A DNA stretch of 10,811 nucleotides from Bacteroidales bacterium (GCA_017429205.1 JAFRPH010000059.1:1-10811), one strand, 5' to 3'. Shown: positions 1 through 6,610, counted from the first letter of the stretch. A program made the numbers and translations. Notes: generated by a model from the sequence alone, not told the origin.

Positions 1-271
1 AACGGAGATCCACGTCGAAGCGAAGCCTGGCAGATGCTTCTACTACGATACCGGCGTGGGCGTTCCTCCGGAAATGCTGGACAAGATATTCGAGCGTTTT
101 TTCCGGATTCCGGGGATGACCGGCACGGATTGGAATGTGGATACCGGCAGCGGACTCGGCCTTTCCGTCGTCAGGAATGCAGTCGGTTTCCACGGTGGGG
201 AGATCAAGGCCAGCCTACGCCCGGAAGGGGGACTCTCATTTGAAATGACCTTGCCGCTCTCTTATCGTTAG
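1..271 (+). CDS. Sensor histidine kinase, C-terminal ATPase end (5' partial)
   Basis: This is the last 89 codons of a larger gene that begins before the window; the open frame runs from base 2 to the TAG at 269-271. It shows the C-terminal half of a HATPase_c (GHKL) domain: YDTGVGVPPEMLDKIFERFF is the G1 (N/F-box) region, GSGLGLSVV the G2 loop, and HGGEI followed by GGLSFEMTLP the closing strands. In the family this domain binds ATP and phosphorylates a histidine in the preceding dimerisation helix, which is not in the window, so the sensed signal and membrane topology cannot be judged. No response-regulator gene follows; the next element is a terminator. An ATG at 34 and a GTG at 56 are internal and are not real starts. 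A hybrid kinase cannot be excluded at the N-terminal side, but the protein ends right after the ATPase domain. Confidence 0.88.
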   Translation, partial: TEIHVEAKPGRCFYYDTGVGVPPEMLDKIFERFFRIPGMTGTDWNVDTGSGLGLSVVRNAVGFHGGEIKASLRPEGGLSFEMTLPLSYR

Positions 272-415
272 GCCTGTCCGGGCTGTTATTTCCAGTTCTT
301 TTGCTAATGACGGGACAAGCCGAGGAAATTCTTCTAGAAACTGCGCTTGCCTACGAGCATCTTTTTTCGCAGGATTCTTTGAAAAAATGGGACATTAATT
401 GGGCCACTATATACG

Positions 416-451
416 AAAAATCCCCCTCAGACTACTCTGAGAGGGATTTTT
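416..451. terminator. Bidirectional intrinsic terminator
   Basis: A 15-bp stem with one C/A mismatch (arms 416-430 and 437-451) closes a 6-base loop. The arms end in five A on one side and five T on the other, so the hairpin has a U-tract in both directions. It lies two bases beyond the 3' end of the minus-strand tRNA and can also stop plus-strand transcription from the histidine kinase gene. The region 272-415 before it contains no gene that I can support. Confidence 0.85.
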
Positions 452-452
452 G

Positions 453-525
453 TGGAGCATAGGAGAATCGAACTCCTGACCTTTTGAATGCCATTCAAAC
501 GCTCTACCAACTGAGCTAATACCCC
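453..525 (-). tRNA. tRNA-Ala (anticodon GGC)
   Basis: Read on the minus strand, 73 bases fold into a complete cloverleaf: a 7-bp acceptor stem GGGGTAT/ATGCTCC with two G-U pairs, D arm GCTC-AGTTGGTA-GAGC, anticodon arm TTTGA-ATGGCAT-TCAAA, a 5-base variable loop AGGTC, and T arm AGGAG-TTCGATT-CTCCT. The anticodon GGC at positions 34-36 reads GCC/GCU alanine codons. The discriminator base is A. The 3' CCA is not encoded (the bases after the discriminator are CAA), so it must be added after transcription. GCC is frequent in the surrounding GC-rich genes. It has its own promoter at 559-589 and a terminator just downstream, so it is a single-gene unit. Confidence 0.96.
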
Positions 526-558
526 GTTTTTCCCGTCCGGTGTACCGGTTTGGGATTG

Positions 559-589
559 CAAAGGTAAGGAGTTTTTTTGGTTTTGCAAA
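559..589 (-). promoter_or_regulatory. Bacteroidota-type promoter of tRNA-Ala
   Basis: On the minus strand TTTG (586-589) is followed by exactly 19 bases and then TACCTTTG (559-566). This matches the Bacteroidota sigma-ABfr pattern TTTG-N19-21-TAnnTTTG without a mismatch. Transcription would start about 25-30 bases before the tRNA 5' end at 525. Confidence 0.82.
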
Positions 590-599
590 CTTTTCGCAC

Positions 600-617
600 G
601 ATTTTTTGCAAAAAATC
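600..617. promoter_or_regulatory. Perfect 18-bp palindrome between divergent promoters
   Basis: GATTTTTT-GC-AAAAAATC is a perfect dyad lying between the minus-strand tRNA promoter and the plus-strand pdxB promoter. TTGCAAA also recurs at 556-562 and 583-589. It could be an operator, a site of intrinsic bending, or a chance A/T-rich dyad; the sequence alone does not decide. Confidence 0.35.
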
Positions 618-658
618 TTTGTTGTGCGGGCGGGGGTGCAATGTACGTGGAAATTGAC

Positions 659-666
659 TATATTTG
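659..666 (+). promoter_or_regulatory. Promoter -7 element of pdxB
   Basis: TATATTTG fits the Bacteroidota -7 consensus TAnnTTTG and lies 21 bases before the pdxB start. I find no good TTTG/TTG -33 element at 19-21 bases upstream, where the sequence reads GTGC, so the promoter may be weak or need an activator. A clear Shine-Dalgarno AGAGGAGG at 673-680 follows, with 7 bases to the ATG. Confidence 0.6.
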
Positions 667-687
667 TAGGATAGAGGAGGACAAGAA

Positions 688-1722
688 ATGAAGATTGTCG
701 CTGATGCGAATATTCCCTTCCTGGAGGGCGTTTTCGAACCTTATGCCGAGGTGGTCTACAAGGATGGGCGGGAAATCCGCCGGGAGGACTGCCTGGATGC
801 CGATGTGCTCATCACCCGGACCCGGACGCGCTGCAATGCGGAGCTGCTGGAGGGGACGGCGGTGAAGATGATATCGACCGCCACCATCGGCACGGACCAT
901 ATCGACCTGCCCTGGTGCGCGGAGCACGGGATCGAGGTGTACAATGCGGCCGGATGCAACGCCGGCGGGGTGATGGACTATGTGTTCTCCGCCCTGTACG
1001 GGGTGGCGGCGCGGAAGAAGATTCCGCTGCAGAACGCGAAGCTCGGCATCGTGGGCGTCGGGCACGTGGGCAAGAAGGTCGAGCGCGCCGGCCGGAAGCT
1101 GGGCTTCGAAATCCTCCGCTGCGACCCGCCCCGGGCCGAAAAGGAGGGGCCGGAGGACTTCTACACCCTGGACGAGCTCCTCGCGGAGGCCCAGATCGTC
1201 ACCCTCCACGTTCCCCTGGACGAGACCACGCGCGGGATGTGCAGCGACGACTTCTTCTCCAAGATCCAGCCGGGCGCCATCTTCATCAACGCGGCGCGCG
1301 GCGAGATCGTCGACGAGGCCGCGCTGCTGCGGGCCCGCCCGAAGCTCGGCGCCCTCGTCATCGACACGTGGTGCAACGAGCCGGACGTGGACCAGCGCCT
1401 CCTCATCGAGTGCGACGTCGCCACGCCCCACATCGCCGGCTACTCCTACCAGGGCAAGCAGAACGGCACCGCGATGGCCGTCCGAGCCGTCGCCCGCCGC
1501 TACGGCATCCGCCCGCTGGAGGACTTCTACCCCGAGACCGAGAACCTGGACCTGCATCCCGTGGTCCTGGAGACGGCGGGCAAGAGCCAGGGCGAGATCG
1601 CGTCGATGCTCCAGTACAACTATCCCATCTTCACGGACGACTTCATGTTCCGGACCGAGCCCCAGGGCTTCGAGATGCTCCGGAGCCAGTACCAGTACCG
1701 GCGCGAATTCTACATCGAATAA
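688..1722 (+). CDS. pdxB: 4-phosphoerythronate dehydrogenase PdxB
   Basis: This cytosolic enzyme oxidises 4-phospho-D-erythronate with NAD (EC 1.1.1.290), the second step of the DXP-dependent route to pyridoxal 5'-phosphate. The 344-residue protein belongs to the D-isomer-specific 2-hydroxyacid dehydrogenases. An N-terminal substrate half (MKIVADANIPF, then TATIGTDHID at 64-73 and GCNA at 89-92) surrounds a Rossmann NAD domain with GVGHVG at 123-128. The family catalytic triad is visible: Arg204 in NAARGEIVDE, Glu231 in NEPDVD, and His248 in TPHIAGYSYQGK. The motifs TDHID, GCNA, CDPPRA and HIAGY-x2-GK point to PdxB rather than SerA or generic lactate-type dehydrogenases. A short C-terminal domain ends at FYIE. 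The ATG at 688 has a good Shine-Dalgarno. The DUF4301 gene follows after 25 bases, probably in the same transcript. Confidence 0.93.
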   Translation: MKIVADANIPFLEGVFEPYAEVVYKDGREIRREDCLDADVLITRTRTRCNAELLEGTAVKMISTATIGTDHIDLPWCAEHGIEVYNAAGCNAGGVMDYVFSALYGVAARKKIPLQNAKLGIVGVGHVGKKVERAGRKLGFEILRCDPPRAEKEGPEDFYTLDELLAEAQIVTLHVPLDETTRGMCSDDFFSKIQPGAIFINAARGEIVDEAALLRARPKLGALVIDTWCNEPDVDQRLLIECDVATPHIAGYSYQGKQNGTAMAVRAVARRYGIRPLEDFYPETENLDLHPVVLETAGKSQGEIASMLQYNYPIFTDDFMFRTEPQGFEMLRSQYQYRREFYIE

Positions 1723-1747
1723 CACTAACAAAACCAAACTGATAACC

Positions 1748-3241
1748 ATGTTCAACCAGAAAGACACCAACCAGATCCTGCAGCGCGGCGCCACCGTCCG
1801 CGGCGTGGAGGAACAGATCGAACACTTCAAGAAGGGATTCCCGTGGATGAAGATCGTCGGACCGGCGACCCCGCACCGCGGCATCCGCGTCCTCACCGAC
1901 GCCGAGGCCGACGACGCGATCCGCTACTACGAAGGCGCCCAGATCGCCGGCAAGTGCAAGTTCGTCCCGGCTTCCGGCGCGGCTTCCCGGATGTTCAAGG
2001 ACATCTTCGCCGGCCTCGCCACCCTCGAGAAGGGGGAGGACCTCCCGGCCGACGCCGCCGGCGCCAAGCTCGCCGCGCAGATCGAAAAGTTCGCCTTCTA
2101 CACCGAGGAACTCTTTGGCGCCAAGGAGGATACCGCCGCTTACCGGAAGTCCGTCCTGAGCAAGGTCCTCACCGACGAAGGCCTCGGCTACGGGTCCAAG
2201 CCCAAGGGCGTGATCAAGTTCCACCGCTATGAGGGCGGGGAAGTGCGCACCGCCATCGCCGAGCACCTCGTGGAGGCCGCGACCTATATGCGCAACGCCG
2301 ACGGCACCTGCAACCTGGTCGTCACCATCTCCCCGGAGCACCAGCCCCTGTTCGAGGCCGCCCTCGCCGAGGTCCAGCCCGTCTTCGAGGCCCGCTACGG
2401 CGTGAAATACAACGTCACCTTCACCTTCCAGGACAAGGCCACCGACACCATCGCCGTCGACGCGAAGAACAAGCCCTTCCGCACGGACGACGACGCCCTC
2501 CTGTTCCGTCCCGCCGGCCACGGCGCCCTCATCTACAACCTGAACAAGGTCGACGAGGAGCTCGTGTCCATCAAGAACATCGACAACGTCGCCCACGAGA
2601 AGCTCCTCGGGACCACCGCCCGCTACAAGAAAGTGCTGATGGGCGAGGCCCTGAAGGTCCGCGACCGCATCTTCGACTACCTCCGCAAGCTGGACGCCGA
2701 ACCCACGGTGCAGCTGTGCAACGAGATCGAGAACTTCCTGGACAAGGAGCTCTGCGTCCAGCTTCCGCTCGCCCGCGGCGAGGAGGAGCGCGTCGCGATG
2801 CTCCGCGCGAAGCTGAACCGCCCGGTCCGCGTGTGCGGCATGGTCCGCAACGAGGGCGAGCCCGGCGGCGGCCCGTACATCATCGCCGGCAAGGACGGCG
2901 CGACCTCGCTCCAGATCCTCGAGAGCGTCCAGATCAACAAGGAGGACGCCGGCGCGGCGCAGGCGATGGCCCATGCCACGCACTTCAACCCCGTGGACCT
3001 CGTGTGCTGCCTGCGCGACTACAAGGGCGGCAAGTTCAACCTCCTCGAGCACGTGGATCCGGAAGCCGGCTTCATCAGCTCCAAGAGCTTCCAGGGCCGC
3101 GAGCTCAAGGCCCTCGAGCTCCCCGGCCTGTGGAACGGCGCGATGAGCGACTGGAACACGCTCTTCGTGGAAGTTCCCCTCGAAACCTTCAATCCCGTGA
3201 AGGTCGTCCTGGATTTGCTCCGTCCCGCGCACCAGGCCTGA
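1748..3241 (+). CDS. DUF4301 family protein, nucleotidyltransferase-like
   Basis: This 497-residue protein begins MFNQKDTNQILQRG and matches what I know of DUF4301, a family of about 500 residues of unproven function found mainly in Bacteroidota. There is no signal peptide or membrane segment, so it is probably cytosolic. Visible signatures are KFVPASGAASRMFKDIF (71-87), FRPAGHGALIYNLN (253-266) and SIKNIDNVAHEK (274-285). These resemble the loops of GT-A nucleotidyltransferases such as UDP-sugar pyrophosphorylases: a basic GxGxR-like nucleotide loop, a G-H-G substrate loop, and an N-x-D-N metal site. That link is inference. The C-terminal part (350-497) holds VCGMVRNEGEPGGGPY, which is unfamiliar beyond the family. 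The frame is open upstream as far as 980, but that part is the shadow of pdxB. The ATG at 1748, 25 bases after pdxB, gives the family N-terminus. There is no strong Shine-Dalgarno. Co-transcription with pdxB is likely. Confidence 0.82.
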   Translation: MFNQKDTNQILQRGATVRGVEEQIEHFKKGFPWMKIVGPATPHRGIRVLTDAEADDAIRYYEGAQIAGKCKFVPASGAASRMFKDIFAGLATLEKGEDLPADAAGAKLAAQIEKFAFYTEELFGAKEDTAAYRKSVLSKVLTDEGLGYGSKPKGVIKFHRYEGGEVRTAIAEHLVEAATYMRNADGTCNLVVTISPEHQPLFEAALAEVQPVFEARYGVKYNVTFTFQDKATDTIAVDAKNKPFRTDDDALLFRPAGHGALIYNLNKVDEELVSIKNIDNVAHEKLLGTTARYKKVLMGEALKVRDRIFDYLRKLDAEPTVQLCNEIENFLDKELCVQLPLARGEEERVAMLRAKLNRPVRVCGMVRNEGEPGGGPYIIAGKDGATSLQILESVQINKEDAGAAQAMAHATHFNPVDLVCCLRDYKGGKFNLLEHVDPEAGFISSKSFQGRELKALELPGLWNGAMSDWNTLFVEVPLETFNPVKVVLDLLRPAHQA

Positions 3242-3247
3242 AAATTG

Positions 3248-3291
3248 TGCGAAATTGCTTTGAAATTATAATTTAAAGGCGTAATTTCGCA
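3248..3291. promoter_or_regulatory. AT-rich hairpin upstream of citD
   Basis: The outer arms TGCGAAATT (3248-3256) and AATTTCGCA (3283-3291) are perfectly complementary. Inside them GCTTT pairs with AAGGC-type bases (one wobble and a two-base bulge), and the core AAATTATAATTT (3263-3274) is a perfect palindrome. It begins 6 bases after the DUF4301 stop and overlaps the putative citD promoter, so it could be an operator or a terminator. No T-run follows the right arm, which argues against a classic plus-strand terminator. Confidence 0.5.
3259..3289 (+). promoter_or_regulatory. Putative promoter of the citDEFX genes
   Basis: TTTG (3259-3262) is followed by 19 bases and TAATTTCG (3282-3289), one mismatch from the Bacteroidota TAnnTTTG element. 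The predicted start would leave about 25 bases of leader before the citD ATG at 3321. The site lies inside the near-perfect hairpin 3248-3291, with both promoter elements on its arms, so a dimeric regulator bound to the dyad would cover both. Confidence 0.5.
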
Positions 3292-3320
3292 AACAATTTG
3301 TAACCACATACCTAAATTAC

Positions 3321-3596
3321 ATGGAAATCAAAAACGCCGTGGCCGGCACCCTGGAGTCTGGGGACATCATGGTCCAGATCGCTCCGGGCGACGGCTTGCA
3401 AGTGGAACTTCAGAGTTCTGTCGCCGCCCAGTTCGGACGGCAGATCAAGGCGCTGATCACCGAGACCCTCACCGGTCTGGGCATCGAGAACGCCTATGTC
3501 AAAGCCACGGATAAGGGAGCCCTCGACTGCACCATCCGCGCTCGTGTAACTGCGGCCGCTGTCCGCGCAACCGGGAAGGACGTATGGAAAGACTGA
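3321..3596 (+). CDS. citD: Citrate lyase acyl carrier protein (gamma subunit) CitD
   Basis: This 91-residue protein is the small carrier subunit of citrate lyase. It holds the 2'-(5''-phosphoribosyl)-3'-dephospho-CoA arm that carries the acetyl and citryl groups between CitF and CitE. The attachment serine is Ser13 in AGTLESGDIMVQIAP (8-22), matching Ser14 of the E. coli protein. The C-terminal signature DKGALDCTIRARV (64-76) is also typical. Length is normal for the family (about 90-100 residues). The start ATG at 3321 follows a short leader from the predicted promoter, with no clear Shine-Dalgarno. Its last 13 bases overlap the start of citE, implying coupled translation and balanced subunit supply. 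Confidence 0.95.
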   Translation: MEIKNAVAGTLESGDIMVQIAPGDGLQVELQSSVAAQFGRQIKALITETLTGLGIENAYVKATDKGALDCTIRARVTAAAVRATGKDVWKD

Positions 3597-4474
3597 GGAG
3601 AACGATGATGTTCGTTCCCGGCAACAACCCGGGAATGATGGCCGATGCGCACATCTACGGACCCGACTCCATCATGCTGGACCTCGAGGATTCCGTGACG
3701 ATGGCCGAGAAGGACGCCGCCCGTCTGCTGGTGCATAACGCCCTGAAATCCATCGACTTCGGCGGCACCGAAATGGTGGTCCGCATCAACCCGCTGAGCA
3801 CTCCGTACGGCCGCAAGGACGTCGAGGCCGTCGTCAAGGCCGGTGTCGACGTGATCCGTATGCCGAAGACCGAGACCGCCGACGAGGTCCGCGAGCTCGA
3901 GGCCGAGATCATCAAGGTCGAGACCGAACTCGGCTGCGTGGGCCGCACGCTCATCATGGCGGCCATCGAGAGCGCCCTCGGCGTGGTCAACGCCTACGAG
4001 ATCGCCACCGCCTCCAAGCGGATGATGGGCATCGCCCTCGGCGCCGAGGACTATTCCGCGAACCTGAAGACGCAGCGCACCCCGGAAGGCTCCGAGCTCC
4101 TGCTCGCCCGCGAGACCATCGTCGTCGCGGCCCGCGCCGCCGGCATCTCCTGCTTCGACACCGTCTATTCCAACCTGGACGACATGGACACCTTCCGCAA
4201 GGAGGTCGAGCTCATCAAGAACCTCGGCTTCGACGGCAAGTCCATCATCAACCCCCGTCAGATCGAGGTCGTGAACCAGGTGTTCGCCCCGACGCAGAAG
4301 GCCATCGACAAGGCCCTCCGCATCATCGCCGCCATCAAGGAGGCCCAGGCCAAGGGCTCCGGCGTCATCGCCGTGAACGGCAAGATGGTCGACCGTCCGG
4401 TCGTGATCCGCGCCGAGCGCACCATCGCGCTCGCCGTCGCGTCCGGCATCTTAAGCAAGGAGGAAGCGTTATGA
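3584..4474 (+). CDS. citE: Citrate lyase beta subunit (citryl-CoA lyase) CitE
   Basis: CitE cleaves the citryl thioester on CitD to oxaloacetate and acetyl-carrier (EC 4.1.3.34). The 296-residue protein is a TIM-barrel of the HpcH/HpaI-CitE type. Visible motifs are RRTMMFVPG at 5-13, LDLEDSV at 32-38, the substrate arginine in VVRIN (Arg67), and the Mg-binding acids Glu129 in AAIES and Asp156 in GAEDYSANL. The C-terminal GFDGKSIINPRQI (215-227) and VNGKMVD (264-270) are also characteristic. The stand-alone relative in glyoxylate-type pathways (CitE-like/CLYBL) is a possible confusion, but the position between citD and citF settles the role. The ATG at 3584 lies inside citD and is preceded by GGAAGG. 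An alternative ATG at 3605 would remove the conserved RRT. The stop overlaps the citF start as ATGA. Confidence 0.95.
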   Translation: MERLRRTMMFVPGNNPGMMADAHIYGPDSIMLDLEDSVTMAEKDAARLLVHNALKSIDFGGTEMVVRINPLSTPYGRKDVEAVVKAGVDVIRMPKTETADEVRELEAEIIKVETELGCVGRTLIMAAIESALGVVNAYEIATASKRMMGIALGAEDYSANLKTQRTPEGSELLLARETIVVAARAAGISCFDTVYSNLDDMDTFRKEVELIKNLGFDGKSIINPRQIEVVNQVFAPTQKAIDKALRIIAAIKEAQAKGSGVIAVNGKMVDRPVVIRAERTIALAVASGILSKEEAL

Positions 4475-5892
4475 GATACACGAAAGTAGTCACCCTCGAG
4501 GAAGCCATCCGCCGGTCCGGTCTCAAGGACGGGATGACCATCTCTTTCCATCACCATTTCCGCGGCGGCGACAAGGTCGTGAACCTCGTCGTGGCGAAAC
4601 TCGCCGAAATGGGCTTCAAGAACCTGCACCTGGCGGCTTCCAGCCTGTCCGACGTGCACGCCCCGCTCATCGAGCACATCAAGAACGGCGTCATCACGAA
4701 GATCTCCACCTCCGGCCTCCGCGGCGAACTCGCGAACGAGATTTCCCACGGCCTGATGAAGGAGCCCGTCGTGTTCCGCTCGCACGGCGGCCGCGGCAGC
4801 GCCATCGCGTCCGGCGAGCTGCACATCGACGTCGCCTTCCTCGGCGCTTCGTCCTGCGACGAACTGGGCAACGCCTCCGGCTGCCCGCGCTCCGAGAACG
4901 CGAAGTCCATCTGCGGCTCCCTCGGCTACGCCCTCCCGGACGCCAAGTACGCGACCTACGTGGTCGTCTTGACGGACGACCTGGTCCCGTACCCGAACGT
5001 CCCGAAGTCCATCTCCTCCTGCGACGTGGACTCCGTGGTGGTCGTGGATTCCGTGGGCGACAGCTCCAAGATTTCCTCCGGCGCCATCCGTGATTCCAAG
5101 AACCCGCGCGACATCCTGCTTGCGAAACAGGCTGCCAAGGTGATCATTAACAGCGGTTACTTCAAGGAAGGCTTCAGCATCCAGACCGGTACCGGCGGCG
5201 CGTCCCTCGCAGCCGTCAAGTACATCCGCGAGAGCATGCTCGAGCAGGGCATCCACGCGTCCTTCGCCCTCGGCGGCATCACCGCCCATATGGTGAAGCT
5301 CCACGAGGAAGGCCTCATCGGCAAGCTCGTGGACGTCCAGTCCTTCGACAAGGTCGCGGCCGAATCCATCGCCAAGGACCAGACCCACCAGGAGGTCTCC
5401 GCCATCGAGTACGCTAGCGCCGACCACATCGGCTCCGCCGTGCACGCGCTGGACATCGTGATCCTCTCCGCCCTCGAGGTGGACGTGGACTTCAATGTCA
5501 ATGTCCTCGTGGGCTCCGACGGCATCATCCGCGGCGCCGTGGGCGGCCATCCCGACACCGCCGAGGACAGCGCCCTCTCCATCATCGTGTGCCCGCTCCT
5601 CCGCGGCCGCATCCCGTGCGTCGTGCCCAAGGTGACGACGCTCATCACGCCCGGCGCGGGCGTGGACGTGGTCGTCACCGAGTACGGCATCGCGGTGAAC
5701 CCGGGCCGTCCGGAGATCGCCGAGCGCCTGGCGGCCGCCGGCCTCAAGATCGTGGACATCCACGATCTCGCGGCCAAGGCCCGCAGCATCATCGGCGAGC
5801 CCGACGCCCTCCCGTTCGGCGACAAGGTCGTGGGTATCGTCATGGATCGCCACGGCAAGGTCCTCGACGAGATCCACAACATTGTGGACTAG
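4471..5892 (+). CDS. citF: Citrate lyase alpha subunit (citrate CoA-transferase) CitF
   Basis: CitF swaps citrate for acetate on the CitD arm, forming the citryl-carrier and free acetate (EC 2.8.3.10). The 473-residue protein aligns from residue 9 (LEEAIRRSGL) with the family to the end. Visible blocks include SFHHHFRGGD (25-34), LAASSLSD.HAPLIEHI, SGLRGELANEIS, SGYFKEGFSIQTGTGGAS (228-245), FALGGIT, and SALEVDVDFNVNVL..SDG (333-351), in which Glu336 is a candidate for the transferase glutamate. Compared with my memory of E. coli CitF (about 510 residues), the N-terminal extension of about 40 residues is absent. Translation starts at the ATGA overlap with citE, after a strong AAGGAGG at 4457-4463 with 7 bases spacing, which is unusually good for this phylum. 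The start therefore looks genuine and the short N-terminus natural. Confidence 0.95.
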   Translation: MRYTKVVTLEEAIRRSGLKDGMTISFHHHFRGGDKVVNLVVAKLAEMGFKNLHLAASSLSDVHAPLIEHIKNGVITKISTSGLRGELANEISHGLMKEPVVFRSHGGRGSAIASGELHIDVAFLGASSCDELGNASGCPRSENAKSICGSLGYALPDAKYATYVVVLTDDLVPYPNVPKSISSCDVDSVVVVDSVGDSSKISSGAIRDSKNPRDILLAKQAAKVIINSGYFKEGFSIQTGTGGASLAAVKYIRESMLEQGIHASFALGGITAHMVKLHEEGLIGKLVDVQSFDKVAAESIAKDQTHQEVSAIEYASADHIGSAVHALDIVILSALEVDVDFNVNVLVGSDGIIRGAVGGHPDTAEDSALSIIVCPLLRGRIPCVVPKVTTLITPGAGVDVVVTEYGIAVNPGRPEIAERLAAAGLKIVDIHDLAAKARSIIGEPDALPFGDKVVGIVMDRHGKVLDEIHNIVD

Positions 5893-5897
5893 CCCTC

Positions 5898-5926
5898 TGT
5901 CATTCCGAGCGAAGTCGAGGAATCTC
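5898..5926. repeat. Dispersed hairpin repeat upstream of citX
   Basis: This stretch (CATTCCGAGCGAAG, then TCGAGGAATCTC) is a form of a short repeat that I know to be scattered in many bacterial genomes; its reverse strand reads GATTCCTCGACTTCGCTCGG. ATTCC (5902-5906) pairs with GGAAT (5919-5923). It fills almost the whole 34-base gap between the citF stop and the citX ATG. Its GAGG at 5917-5920 is the only plausible Shine-Dalgarno for citX, so the repeat seems to serve as the ribosome-binding region. Translated upstream of citX it gives the familiar spurious peptide LSFRAKSRNL. Confidence 0.75.
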
Positions 5927-6424
5927 ATGGAAATCACTTTAGAACAGCTGCTTGGCGCCCGGGACGACCGGTTCGCCAGGCAGCTTTCTTTGACCCAGGC
6001 GTGGCCCGACAGGACCCTGGTCTGCCTGACCGTGGTCCTGCCGGGCTCCGTCAAAAGGGACGCCCGGTCGCTCAAGGTGGCGGAAGCCGCCGTTGAGGCG
6101 GTCCGGGAGGTCCTCGCCCCCACGTACAAGGAACTGCGGGACCTGGAGACCGGCTACGAGGGATACTTCCTCGTGGACGCGCCGCTCCTGGACGTCAAGA
6201 AGGCCTGCTGCGAGATCGAGAACGAGCATCCCTACGGCCGCCTGATGGACCTGGACGTGATCGAGCGGGTGGGGGACACCGTCGTCCCCGTGAGCCGCGA
6301 AAGGGTGGGCGAACAGCCCCGCCGCTGCCTCCTCTGCTCCCGTCCCGCCCGCGAATGCATGCGGGCCCATACCCACACCCCCGCGGAGATTTCCGCCGCC
6401 ATCGACCACCTCCTGGGCCTTTAG
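5927..6424 (+). CDS. citX: Apo-citrate lyase phosphoribosyl-dephospho-CoA transferase CitX
   Basis: CitX transfers the 2'-(5''-triphosphoribosyl)-3'-dephospho-CoA precursor onto the serine of apo-CitD (EC 2.7.7.61), making the holo-enzyme. The 165-residue protein shows the family marks: LLGARDDRFARQ at 8-19, a central strand LVCLTVVLPG (31-40), ENEHPYGRLMDLDVI (98-112) with the conserved GR-LxDxDV core, and a C-terminal RRCLLCSRPARECMRAHTHT (132-151) cysteine/histidine segment. The length is close to that of E. coli CitX. I chose the ATG at 5927 because the 15 codons upstream (from a GTG-like start at 5882 or so) are encoded by the tail of citF and by a dispersed repeat. It follows citF after 34 bases and is probably the last gene of the citDEFX transcript, since repeats and a transposase gene follow. 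Confidence 0.92.
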   Translation: MEITLEQLLGARDDRFARQLSLTQAWPDRTLVCLTVVLPGSVKRDARSLKVAEAAVEAVREVLAPTYKELRDLETGYEGYFLVDAPLLDVKKACCEIENEHPYGRLMDLDVIERVGDTVVPVSRERVGEQPRRCLLCSRPARECMRAHTHTPAEISAAIDHLLGL

Positions 6425-6426
6425 CC

Positions 6427-6458
6427 CCATCCCTCTCTCCGTCCATCCCTCTCTCCGT
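6427..6458 (+). repeat. Two 16-bp tandem copies after citX
   Basis: CCATCCCTCTCTCCGT is present twice in a row (6427-6442 and 6443-6458), beginning 3 bases after the citX stop. A third, decayed version may follow (CCCTTCTCCCTTTT). The unit resembles the pyrimidine-rich spacer of the adjacent REP-like repeats (CATCCCTTTTTCGCGTCC), so it may be a degenerate edge of that array. Confidence 0.7.
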
Positions 6459-6482
6459 CCCTTCTCCCTTTTCTGCGCCCGA

Positions 6483-6555
6483 TGTCCCTCCGTCGGCACC
6501 ACCTGGCGCGTTCTCATCCCTTTTTCGCGTCCGGTGTCCCTCCGTCGGCACCACC
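6483..6555 (+). repeat. Left REP-like repeat pair (52-bp period)
   Basis: A 21-base core beginning TGTCCCTCCGTCGG and ending CACCACC occurs at 6483-6503 and identically at 6535-6555, a period of 52. The 31-base spacer between them reads GGCGCG, a pyrimidine tract, then CGCGTCC. Two hairpins are possible on the plus strand: GGTGTC with GGCACC in the core, and GGCGCG with CGCGTC in the spacer, each with a G-U pair. The same unit, with one shared base change, occurs in the same orientation on the other side of the transposase gene. This is the arrangement expected of REP/BIME elements next to a RAYT. Confidence 0.8.
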
Positions 6556-6610
6556 GGGCACACTGCGTTCTGGGAGGTCGGAAATTCGGAAGGAAATAAG
6601 GCGCAAATCA

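Noticed and set aside
307..462. A 51-codon plus-strand reading frame (MTGQAEEILLETALAYEHLF...) after the histidine kinase, preceded by a hydrophobic stretch in the same frame
   Set aside because: Its 3' third runs through the terminator hairpin and into the antisense of the tRNA. There is no ribosome-binding site and no family that I recognise. It could be a decayed remnant, but the evidence is too weak to call.
1643..3232. Long minus-strand open frame of 529 codons opposite the DUF4301 gene
   Set aside because: It has the same low-complexity shadow composition (many D, V, L, G, E), and the plus-strand gene is clear.
3248..3291. Classical intrinsic terminator for the DUF4301 gene
   Set aside because: The stem is long but AT-rich, and no T-run follows. 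It is kept as a hairpin/possible operator instead of a confident terminator.
5882..5926. N-terminal extension of CitX (MWTSPLSFRAKSRNL)
   Set aside because: It is encoded by the end of citF and by a dispersed repeat, and CitX proteins do not carry it.
4258..6129. Long minus-strand open frame of 623 codons opposite citE, citF and citX
   Set aside because: It is a shadow caused by strong GC third-position bias on the plus strand. It is rich in D, V, H, G and A without any domain, and the plus strand is fully explained by citrate lyase genes.
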